From Doris montereyensis (taxonomy: Eukaryota > Mollusca > Gastropoda > Nudibranchia > Dorididae), in NCBI GenBank assembly GCA_037039925.1, contig JAXRKP010000670.1, positions 27,501 to 91,500 on the forward strand: a stretch of 64,000 nucleotides of DNA. The letters run 5' to 3'. Positions within the stretch are counted from its first letter, which is position 1; every line of letters starts with the position of its first letter. The notes beneath the pieces are model-generated. The model made no database searches. It was not told the origin of the DNA and was given only the letters and a program-made list of their open reading frames with translations. This document shows, in pieces, positions 11,714 through 23,700 of this stretch. The position numbers were made by a program, and so were the translations under genes.

Positions 11714-14700
11714 CTGTTAAAACAAAAGTAAATCATTATTTTTCTGAAGTGAAATTATATCAAGAAGAAGTATATGAGATGTTTTAAGAATTGTATTGTA
11801 TTATTAGTTAGATAAGGGAAGATTAACTCTAAGTCGTAAAAAAACTGAGTTCTAAACCTATAGTATCACAGTCTACTCATAAAGAGATGTGCTTTCTATG
11901 TTTCATGCATGAATTAAGAGGCCATTTTATGATATGTTACTGACATTTCTAAAACAAATCACAAGTGTTGTTCAAAGTAATTTTTAATAATTTGCTTTGC
12001 CTGCAAAAATAAGTTTGATTTGTTTGCTGGTTGACTGAAAGCAGAAATATCCCAGCGGATGCTTGGCCTTCACAGAAAGAGTGAATGGCATTAAGGAAAA
12101 ATAATGTACCAAATGTGTGGTGGCACAGGAAAATCAGTCCTAAGTTGCCAGCCATATTTTTTTTGCATTATGAGTGATCAAAGTAATTTTAGATTCAGGT
12201 GGATTTACGTTCTCAAATATGTTTTCAATCACCTCAGAAAAAGTTTTTAATGAGCTCAAACTATAAATGTGTTCAATTTACCATTTTGTGAGGACACCTC
12301 TTTGATCAAAAACAAAAACGTGATCGGTAGCTACCAGCAGTCCCCAAACAGCAATTCATTAGCTATCCTTTAATCACAACATCCTACACTGTTAACAAAC
12401 ACACTAGGCTTTGTAAGTAAAGTTCCTTCAAGACCGTTATGGCTCATAGACTCCAAGCTTATCCCGGTTTTCTGTAGCATGCAATGGAACAAGTGATAAT
12501 AATCACCTCCTGAACAGGATGCTAGTCTGACATAAATTTTTTCTCCCAAGCTAATGCTTGTACCCATTTGCACTTTGGGTCCAAAAGAACACAACATTTG
12601 ACCTAGCTTTGCTAGAATTCGAACCCGGGACCTCATGATCTCAAGTCTGGCAGTCACTGACACTAGGCCTTGTGACGTACTACAATTTAGGTCAGATTCT
12701 CCTCTAATCAATGAACTAGAGATCATATGAATATTTCTCACTTGATTTGAGTATGTACTGTAAACATACACGACATCCAGTAAAACGAAAGTCGGAAAAT
12801 AGATCTTCGGTTTTGCTGTGAATCGCATCAAAATCTTTGCAACTCGAGCTCAAGATCACTACAAATTTTTTAACAACCAGATATCTTCCAATTATCACAT
12901 TTTGGAAGAGCTGTTCAAAATTTGAATGTGTTTCCTAATATATCCGACCTCGACACTCCAGCAATGCTGTGTACATTCTTACGTCAGAATGTTGATTACA
13001 AAATGTTAGTAGATTTAACCCTACATAAACTCAACTAGATCTATGCTTCGGTTTTTTTAAATGTTTAAACCAAGATCTAGATCTAATTCAGATCTAATAT
13101 TTCTTAAGAAATGAACATATGATAGAGTGTAGACAATAGATATACTGTAAAAATAATCTCTAGATATCCAGGCCTAACTTAAATGACAATTTTCTCAAAT
13201 TATGCCTTTCCCTCATTATTACAAAATACTTAAGAAGGTGCTGGGGATCATGAGGTCCCGAGTTCGAATCCTAGAAAAGCCAGGTCCGACGTTGTGTTCC
13301 TTGGGAAAGACATTTAACATGCATTTTCCCCACACTACCCAGGTGCAAATGAAAAACCTGCGTCAGACTAATGTCCTGGCCAGGAGGTCATTATTGTCAC
13401 TTGTTTCGATTCACGCTATAGAAACTGGGATAAGCTCCGACTCTATAGGGCCTTACGGCCCTTGAAGGAACTTTACAGTTTTTTTACTTAAGAAGGTTTG
13501 TTCACTCAAGACAAAGACAAATGAAGTTTTGAAAAAATTAGCATTATGACTGATTTTCTTGCACCACCATTCAAATTTAAAGATTAAAAAAAAAAACACT
13601 TTTGTATGGGATTACCAGATTTATTCCATAGCCAGGATCTCTGTGACTTTCCATGCCAGAGCCCTGTGTGATGAACAAAAGAAAACAAAATGTTCTTATC
13701 TGCTTAATAAACAAGTAACATAAGATAGATAGGTCATCACACAATAAATTAACAAATGACTACTCAATAAAACCCTCAAAGACCAACAGTAAACCTGCCC
13801 CCAAAAGGGAGCTAAGCGAGCTTTGGCATTGAAAGTAGGAAATCCAAACCCAAAATTATTTTTCCCCATTGATTTTTTTTTAATGTTTTCATTGTGTAGA
13901 ACTATGTTTCCTAAAGACATGGATACATACTAAAATCATATTTGTAACTTGATTATTAACAAAGATTTGTCCATTTGAAGATGTGAGTAATTGATGCCAG
14001 TTTTGGCTTTGTGCAAAAAATAAAAATTGTGATTTTTGCAAGCTCATATCTCAACTATTTATCAACGTAGGCTTGCAAACTTGCTTGAGTCAATAGCAAG
14101 TGTGCCATAGATTAACGTCAATTTTTGTTGGGGATTCGAGTGGCAGCTTTTTTAGGTGCGGCTGGCATTGACGTTCGGGTGAATCCAGTGTGGAAATTAT
14201 GTCAGGAGGGAGTGATTTTACAGCAGATGCGCAGCGAGCTACGTGATAAATTAATAAAATACTTGCCTTTATATAAACCAAAAATACTATCAAGTCACTG
14301 AGCGGGTAGGAAAACTGTTTTAAGAAGACAAGGACGCCAAAAAATCCCCACATAGTGTGTTTCATAGAGTTGTAAACTAACTTTTATTTGTCTAATAAAA
14401 CAATATGCTGATCCTATAGTTCATCGACCCGCACCAAACTGGCAACATTCCTCCTGTCGAACGAATCGAGGAAACCTTGACACGAAAAAAAATCCCCTGT
14501 CCCAATATAACATAACAGCAACTATTGGTTTATTAATATTCTGCTGAATGGTTAAATCTTTTGTTTGAATCAAAGCTGTGCGAAAATTAGATTTATCTCC
14601 AAAGTAAGACAGAGTCGAGGTTGTGGAACCTATGGCACAGAGGAAAATAGTTGCTGTCTTGAGAGGAGGGGGGATGGGAAACAAGCTGATGTTTCAATCA

Positions 14701-17700
14701 TCACGCTCACACTTATTTCGACGGGTCGTTACCATTATAATTTTGTTGATTTTGGCAAGAATATTGAATGAGCTTTCTATTCATACCTGGTAGGGCTTGG
14801 ATGGAATATAAATGTTGGTAATTTTAACTCTCAAAAAACTTTAAAAGCTCTCAATTCAACTATGAAGAAGAAATAAGGAACTTCCTCGTATCACCAAAAA
14901 CTTTATTTTTAGCTCAATCTGAATATATCAATCAATTTGCTATGTTTAATTATCAAAGCAAGCCTCGAGCTGAGAAACAGAGAAAGGTAAAACACATTCC
15001 TGAAAAACCTGACAATTAGCGTATAAATAGGTAGGTGATATACCTTTTTCTACTCACGGTACAACACCTTGTTGTCATTAAAACCTAACATCTTGAGTAG
15101 ATGTTTTCATTGCTATGCTTTTTATTTCTATTAAGTGTGACAAGTGCGAGGACAGCAGTGTCACCAAATTACTAGGACTCCCGAAGTGGGAAACATTAGC
15201 ACAGCGCCGCAAGTTCACCAGATTGGTCATGGCACGCTGTAGTTGCTATTCACAAACATCAATTCTTCAGCAGTTATACACCAAGAACGAGGTCTAATAA
15301 CAGGCACAACCTCCAACGATACCAATTTAGATGTGACATACATAAATATGTCTTTGTGTAACATGCAATTCCAGAATGGAATGAGCTCCCAGCTAGCATT
15401 ACAAACACTCAGACCACTGAACAATTTAAACAATGTCTACAAGAATTCATTTCAAACTGTGAAACCATCTGTGGGATAGGCCAATAGGCCCTTTACAGAT
15501 TCATGGAACAGAAACAGAAATGATGTGACATTGCATGTGCTATTCAACGCGTGAAGCGGGTTTGAACTACCTATTGAAAGGGAGACCTCTTTTCACCGAA
15601 TGTAACTATGGGGGTCCCAGAATTAAGTTGCAGGACCTGCAACTGACCCTGAAACCAAATGAGGCCATAAGCGACTCTGTCGTTGTTTTAGGGGCTCTCG
15701 TGGAGCTCAAATGACCCATATCCAAATTAGAAGAAGACATAACTGATTGGCTGAGGGATTTTTTTCTTCTTTTTATTTCTTTTATTTATTAAATGATTTA
15801 TTTGTTTTATCTATTCACTGCTTTAATAATTATTTATCAAATCATAGCTTATTTATACTGCCCGCTTTATTTAGATTTCCCCCTTTTTATCTCAGAGGCA
15901 AATTCTTCAAAAAGCATATTTTAGACAGATAAACCGTTCCTTATTTGAATGAGCTAAACCTTGTCTGAATGAGTTAACCATGAACGTTTTGAAAACAGAA
16001 GCATATTTTGAAAAATATTTGTAAGTTTTTTTACAACACTACAATGCAACTATTCTATAGTTTTGAAGATTACTTTCACTTTTCATGTATCTTTGTATTT
16101 CATTATTAAACCTACCGGTCGGAGAATTCCCTTTTGAACTAAATCGGCCCTGGAAGTCCTATCAATGTCAAGAGCTGCAAAAAATGGCCAAATTTTGTCA
16201 GATGCTGAAGCAAAATCTGCAGCCGTTCTAAAATGAAACAAGGGGCAAAAAGAAAAAGAATTTTCAAAACAAAATTGTGGAAAAAATATGATTATACAAT
16301 TGTTGAGGTACGATAAGATAAGAAAAAGCAAGGAAAGATAAAATCAGATCAGATCAGATAAGATAAAATAAATTCTTTGTGCTCCCATAGGATAAATTGT
16401 TTTTAATCGATTTGTATGAAATATAGTAAATTATGATATCATATTGTAACTATAGAGCTCAACAAGACTTTACATGTTTTTAAAAAGCACATAATTGAAC
16501 AGAGTACTTGTTTTGAAATGCATCAATATCACTTCATGAAGCTAATGCTATCAAAAGACTTTGTATTTCTTATGATATTTGCTAAATTTTGCCGCATTTT
16601 CAGAGTGAAACATGGTCACTGCAATTATGATAACACCACACTTGAATGATACATCACTAAACAATAAAAAGACTAGATATTTTGAAATACAAATACATCA
16701 AAAGAATTACCTGTCTTCCGCATCAGGCAGCTCTGGTTGTCCTCCATATTCCAGAAGCAACATTACCACCTGTGTTTGAAAGAAAAAGTAGAAAACAAAT
16801 TGTTAATCTTTCGAGCAATAATAACGAGGAAGGTATAAACTCTGATGTATTTCTAAAACTTTACAGTTGCCATAACAATTACATGGCAATGCATATGTAA
16901 ATAAAAAATTACTTGGTCAATAGTTCTCTTGCTCCACCTGCCACCAGTTTTCAAAGCAATAAGTAATTAAGTTAACATTATTCTTTTCTTTCTTCATTAC
17001 ATTACATCGCATTTCATTGCACTCCACAAAAATCATTGCTGTATATCGTTAGCTCCAATTCATAATGTCTTTACCACACATCAGCCCATTTGGAATAAGG
17101 CTCAAAAGAGAATCTGGAGTTGGGACAAACTACACTACAATTGAAATTTGTGACAAATGTAAACAAATTTGCTTACAATTTTTGTGAGACAAAACAATTG
17201 AAGGGGTCATTTCAATAGTGTGTCTTAGTCACAATAACGTCACTTAGAGAAAAATGTAAAAAATGGTTGACTTTGGGAATTCCAAGTTTCAAACGGTTGT
17301 AAATGTGATGTATTTTCATCATATCAGTTTCACACTTTTCAGGAAGCAAGATCTCCTTTTATTGCCTAGAATTATCTGTCTCGTTTTTTCGTGAAAATGG
17401 ACATAGGCACACTATTGAACCGACTCCTTCAATTGACGACTAAATCTGATGATGATAACAACTATAAAATCGTCAAATAGTTAGGACAATCTAGTTCTGA
17501 GATGATGGTGTGTTAAAAATGTTATAGTGGAGCTTTTTTCTTTATAAGTATCTAATTATGACACATGGATAACGGACAGAGACTGCACTGTCTCTTGTCT
17601 TATTTTATGTATAAATTTTCTATCACAGAAGAAAACACAATAAGCTTGTATCTATGATTATCATGGAACATACAACTGATGCCAATGTTCATATATCGAG

Positions 17701-20700
17701 AACTCTTTTTAAAAAATATTTTATTTCAAACTCATCATAAAATTTCATGTTTTTTCACACAAAGAGGTAAAGGAGAAAAGCTGGCTGCACAGAAGAATGC
17801 ATGGACAATCCCATGGAAGCTTTTATAGAAATCAAGTAAAATCAAAAGATAAATGATATAAGGAGAATTTTGTTCTATATCAATCATGCTTTTCCTCAAT
17901 CATTCTTTCTTTATCAGTTCCCATTCTAAATTCGGTATATGGGTTCAGATGCCCGAGATGATCTTTCTCCAGGATGCCCTGTCCTGGCATTTTCTGTTCC
18001 CTTCCAAAAAAGTTAAATTTCTATGCTTCAATGCCTCTTTTATACCTTCCTCCCACTTTCTCTGAGGTCTGCCTTTTGGTCTTTTACCTGGGGCTTTAGC
18101 GCTGTATACTGATTTAGCTATTCTATTGTCATTCATTCTGTTTACATGCCCAAACCATCTCAATCGATTTGTTTCTATCTTAGTTTTTATGCCATCTGCT
18201 TTGGTTTGATCTCTTATTGTTGTGTTTCTGATTTTGTCTCTTTTAGTTTTCCCTACTACTCTTCTTAGATATTTCATTTCAGCTGTATGTACTCTACTGT
18301 CTAAGGTCCAGGTTTCGTTGCCATAGAGGAGAGTAGGACTGTATTGTACACTGCCATTTTGGTTTTTGTTGACAATTCTTGCTTACCTACAAATGCCTTT
18401 CCTAAATGGTTATATATTGCACTTGTCTTTTTGGTTCTCTGGCTAATTTCTTCTCTTAGTTTTCCCTCTGAGTTAATCATTACTCCTAGGTAATTGTAGC
18501 TTTGAACTTGTTCTAAATTCTCCTTGCCCAATTTAAGACTTTGTGTTTTAGCTTCCCTAGTTACTAGCATTAGTTTGGTTTTCTTTGCATTTACTCTCAT
18601 TCCTCTTTTATTTAATTCTTTATTCATCATGTAGATATTCGACTGGAGGTCCCTTTCTGATTTTCCAAACAGAACTCAATCACCACAAATGAATGAAAGC
18701 ATTGAGACATTTATTGATTTGAGCTTCCACATACCTACATTCATTTTCTTCTTTTTTGAGGATGCCTTTGCGACTGAATTCTTAAATGTGATAAACAAAA
18801 GAGGACTTAGGTTACTACCCTGTCTTACTCCTATATCTACATCAAATTCTGCTGATATCTTTACAACTACTCTCACTGCACATGTTGATTTATTGTAAAA
18901 CTTTTAATGGCTTCTATTAAATTTTGCTCTATATTGTGTTCTTTTAAGGAATGCCATAGTTCGTCAAGTGCCTTTTCTATGTCAATAAAACACAGGTGCA
19001 AGTCAATGTTTCTCTCAAGGAATTTTTTCTATTATTTGTCTAATTATAAATATGTGATCTTGTACACTTCTTCCTGGTCTAAATCCACTCTGATGCTCTT
19101 CAATCTGATCCTCTACTCTTTTTCCTTAGTCTCATTTCAAGTATTCTGGCATATACTTTTCCTGAACGCTAAATAGTTTGAGCATTCCATAGTTGATCCT
19201 TTCTCATGTATTGGTACTACCGTTCCCTTTTTCCAGTCCTCTGGCACCTGTTTGTACTTCCCTGCTTGCTGCCATATCGCATGTAGTAGTTTGTGTGCCT
19301 CTCTCCCTTGGTTATTGATCATTTCTGGATAAACTTCCGGGCAGTGGACAGGTAATCACCTGTACAGGGAGTAGATGATCCCGCCCTCCACGAGTCTTCT
19401 GCTGCCTTGCAGGCGGGTCTTGGTTGACCAAAGACTAAGGGAGTTAACCCTGACAGAAAATAATAAACTGTTGCCTTGTAGGCTGGTCTTGAATGACTGA
19501 AGGCTAAGGGAGTTAACCCTGACAGAAAATAACAAGGCCTGCTAGGGGGCCTCCAGGTGGCAGCCCCACCATCTACCTAGGGTACAGTGGGCTGATCCCC
19601 TGCTTATCCAACACAACCTGATTCAGAGAAGTAAAAGGAATATAACCGGCTTGATCTTCAAAGACGCACTTGGAAACGAACGCGGACTGTGATTTTTGGA
19701 ACATGGAATGTTAGGGCAATAAATGGAAAAAAGATAGAATTAGTTGAAGAAATGGAAAAATTCAAAGTAGATATTTTGGCCATTACAGAAACAAAGAAAA
19801 AGGACAAGGAATAGAAAACATAGGACCGAATCATGTTTTAATCTTCTCAGGGGTAGATGTCAAAGATAGAGTTAGAGCAGGAGTAGGTCTCCTAGTGCAT
19901 AAAAAGCGTGAAAAGCTACTAGAAAGTTGGAAATTTATAAGCCCACGGCTATTAGAGGTAAATATTACACCAAAAGGACGAGAAATTAAATTATTAACAG
20001 CTTATGGACCAAACAAAGACGTAACTAAAGAAGAAAAAGATGTCTTCGAAGAACGATTTATACATAGCTACAGAGAATCTTAAACCCAAACAGGAACTAA
20101 TGCTTTTAGGAGATTTGAATGCTAGAGTAAGCAACAATGTAGAAACGTCAGGAGGAGTAATAGGTAAAGAAGAGACAACAACTTCTCCAAATAGAGAGAG
20201 ACTAATAGATTTTTGCCTAAACAATAACATGAAAATAGCCAACACCTTTTTTTCCTCATAAAGATATCCACAAATATACAAGAGTAAATGAAGACAGGTG
20301 TGAAAAGTCAATGATAGACTACATAATAGTTAGCAGCTCCTTTTTACAGTACATTGGATGCAAGAGTAAACAGAGGAGCAGAAATATTTAGTGATCATCA
20401 CTTAGTGATTGCCAAAATGAGATTACTGACTGAAGAAAAGAAACAGAAAAGGAAAGAGAAGAAAGCTACTAAACTCAAAATAGAGGAACTAAATAAACCA
20501 GTAGTAAAACAGGTATACCAATATAGGATAAAAAGATTTAGCAGTGAAAGACAGATGGATCTGAATGATAGCACAATAGAAGAAAAGTGGCAGATGTATA
20601 AAGAAACACTCCTCAGTTGTACGGAAGAGGTCTGTGGTAGGAAACAAATTAAAGGAGATAGGAAAAGAAGCATGGTGGAATAAGAATGTCAACATTAAGA

Positions 20701-23700
20701 TCAAGAAAAGAAGGATGCCTGAAAGAAATACATGCAAACAAAGAGACCAGAGGATAGGATAGATAACGTGAATAAAAGAACTATCGCCAAAGAGGAAGTT
20801 AGGAAAGCAAAACAGGAACAATGGAAAGAGTTTGGACAAAGACTCCAAGAAAGCTATCAAAGAAATCAAAAGCTGTTCTGGTGGGGGGGGGGGCAATGAA
20901 GAGCATGAGAAAGACCAAAGCATGCCCAATACGACAAATCAAGAATGCCAAAGGAGAAATAATGAAAGAAGACAGCGAAATCATCGAAACATGGAGAAAG
21001 CATTTTCAACAGTTACATAATTCCTCCAGAACGCATGAAACAAGGAGCAAAGATCAATTAGTAAGAGTATCAAGTAATAGAGAGAAGACAGCTGAAGATG
21101 TAGATATATCAATGGAAAAAATCCAAACAGCTATAAGAAAAGTGAAATAAGGAAAAGCCCCAGGAGCAGATCAAGTTTATCCAAAAATGATTAAAAACCA
21201 AGGAGAGAGGCACACAAACTAACACATGCAATATGCCAACAAGCACAGAAGTCCAAACAGGTGCCAGAGGACTGGAAAAAGGGAATGGTAGTACCAATAC
21301 ATAAGAAAGGATCAACTATGGAATGCTCAAACTATAGAGGGATATCACTACTTAGCGTTCCAGGAAAAGTATATGCTTGAAATGAGACTAAGGAAAAGAG
21401 TAGAGGATCAGATTGAAGAGCATCGGAGTGGATTTAGACCAGGAAGAAGTGTACAAGACCCCATATTTACAATTAGACAAATAATAGCATTCCTTGAGAG
21501 AAACATTGACTTGTACCTGTGTTTTAGTAACTTTGAAAAGGCATTTGACACTGTCAGGAGGTATGAACTATGGCATTCCTTAAAAGAACACGATGTAGAG
21601 CAAAATTTAATAGAAGCCATTAAAAGTTTTTACAATAAATCAACATGCGCAGTGAGAGTTAGCTGTAAACATATTTGCAGAATTTGATGTAGATATAGGA
21701 GTAAGACAGGGTTGTAACCTAATTCCTCTTTTGTTTATCAAATTTAAGAATTCAGTCGCAAAGGTATCCTCAAAAATGAAGAAAAGGAATGTAGGTATGT
21801 GGAAGCTCAAACCAGTAAATGTATCAATGCTTTCATTTGCCGATGATTTAGTTCTGTTTGGAAAATCAGAAAGTGACCTTCAGTCGAATATCAACATTAT
21901 GAACACTGAACTAAATAAAAGAGGAATGAGAGTAAATGCAAAGAAAATCAAAATAATGCTAGTAACTAGAAAAGCTAAAACACAACATATTAAATTGGGC
22001 AGGGAGTATTTAGAACAGGTTCAAAGCTACAATTATCTAGGAGTAATGATTAACTCAGAGGGAAAACTAAGAGAAGAAATCAGCCAGAGAATCCAAAAGG
22101 CAAGTGCAATATATAATCATCTAGGAAACGCATTTGTAGGTAAGCAAGAATTGTCAACAAAAACCAAAATGGCAGTATATAATACAATTTATTGCCCTAC
22201 GCTCTTCTATGGCAACGAAATCTGGACTTTAGACAGTAGAGAATACAGTAGAGTACAGGCAGCTGAAATGAAATATCTAAGAAGAGTAGTAGGGAAAACT
22301 AAAAGAGACAAAATCAGAAACACAACAATAAGAGATCCTTCCAAAGCAGACAGCATAAAAACTAAGATAGAAATAAGTCAATTGAGATGGTTTGGGCATG
22401 TAAACAGAACGAATGACAATAGAATAGCTAAATCAGTATACAGTGCTAAAGCCCAAGGTAAAAGACCAAAAGGCAGACCTTGGAGAAAGTGGGGAAAAAA
22501 TATAATTGAGGCATAGAAGCATAGAAATTTAACTTTTTTTGGAAGGAAACAGAAAATGCCAGGGTAGGGCATCCTGGAGAAAGATCATCTCGGGCATCTG
22601 AACCCATACACCGAAAGGTAGAATGGGAACTGATAAAGAAAAAAAGCCTAATTGATCTTTACTCCTTGTTTCATACGTTCTGGAGGGATTATGTAATTGT
22701 GGAAAATGCTTTCTCTATGTTTCCATGATTTCGCTGTCTTCTTTCATTATTTCTCCTTTGGCATTCTTAATTTGTCATATTGGGCATACTTTAGTGTTTC
22801 TCATGCTCTTCATTGCATCCCAGGACAGCTTTTGATTTCTTTGATAGCTTTCTTGAAGTCTTTGTCCAAACTCTTCCCATTGTTCCTGTTTTGCTTTCCT
22901 CACTTCCTCTTTGGTGATAATTCTTTTACTCACACAATCTATCCTTTCCTCTGGTCTCTTCTTTGCAAGTATTTCTTCCAGGCATCTTTCTTTTTTCTTT
23001 GATCTTAGTCTTGACATTTTCATTCCACCATGCTGTCCTTTTCCCATCTCCTTTAATTTGTTTCCTACCACAGACCTCTTCAGTACAACTGAGGAGTGTT
23101 TCTTTATATATTTGCCACTTTTCTTCTATTGTGCTTTCCTTCAGATCCATCTGCCTTTCACTGATAGATCTTCTTATCCTGGATTGGTACATCTGTTTTA
23201 CTATTGGTTTATTCAGTTCTTCTATTTTGAGTTTAGTAGCTTTCTTCTCTTTCCTTTCCTCTTTGTTTTCTTCAGTTAATAATCTCATTTTGGCTATCAC
23301 TAGGTGATGATCACTAAATATTTCTCCTCCTCTGCTTACTCTAGCATCCATTGTATTGTAAAAAGGGAGCTGCTAACTATTATGTAGTCTATCATTGACT
23401 TTTCACACCTGTCTTCATTTATTCTTGTATATTTGTGGATATCTTTATGAGGAAAAAGGTGTTGGCTATTTTCATGTTATTCTTTAGGCAAAAATCTATT
23501 AGTCTCTCTCCATTTGGAGAAGTTGTTGTCTCTCCTTCTTTACCTATCACTCCTCCTGACGTTTCTACATTGTTGCCTACTCTAGCATTCAAATCTCCTA
23601 AAAGCATTAGTTCCTGTTTGGGTTTAAGATTCTCTGTAGCTATGTATAAATCATTTTCGAAGACATCTTTTTCTTCTTTAGTTAGGTCTTTGTTTGGTGC

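Noticed and set aside
12370..12831. 153-codon minus-strand frame
   Set aside because: Most of it is the SINE body at 12417-12659 and its target duplications; the sequence recurs in the other SINE copies.
13202..13465. 87-codon plus-strand frame
   Set aside because: Lies almost entirely in SINE copy 3.
20398..20984. Minus-strand hydrophobic, membrane-like frames
   Set aside because: Antisense shadows of the A-rich LINE coding strand; similar shadows appear at 22697-23307, 35308-35731 and 55486-56071.
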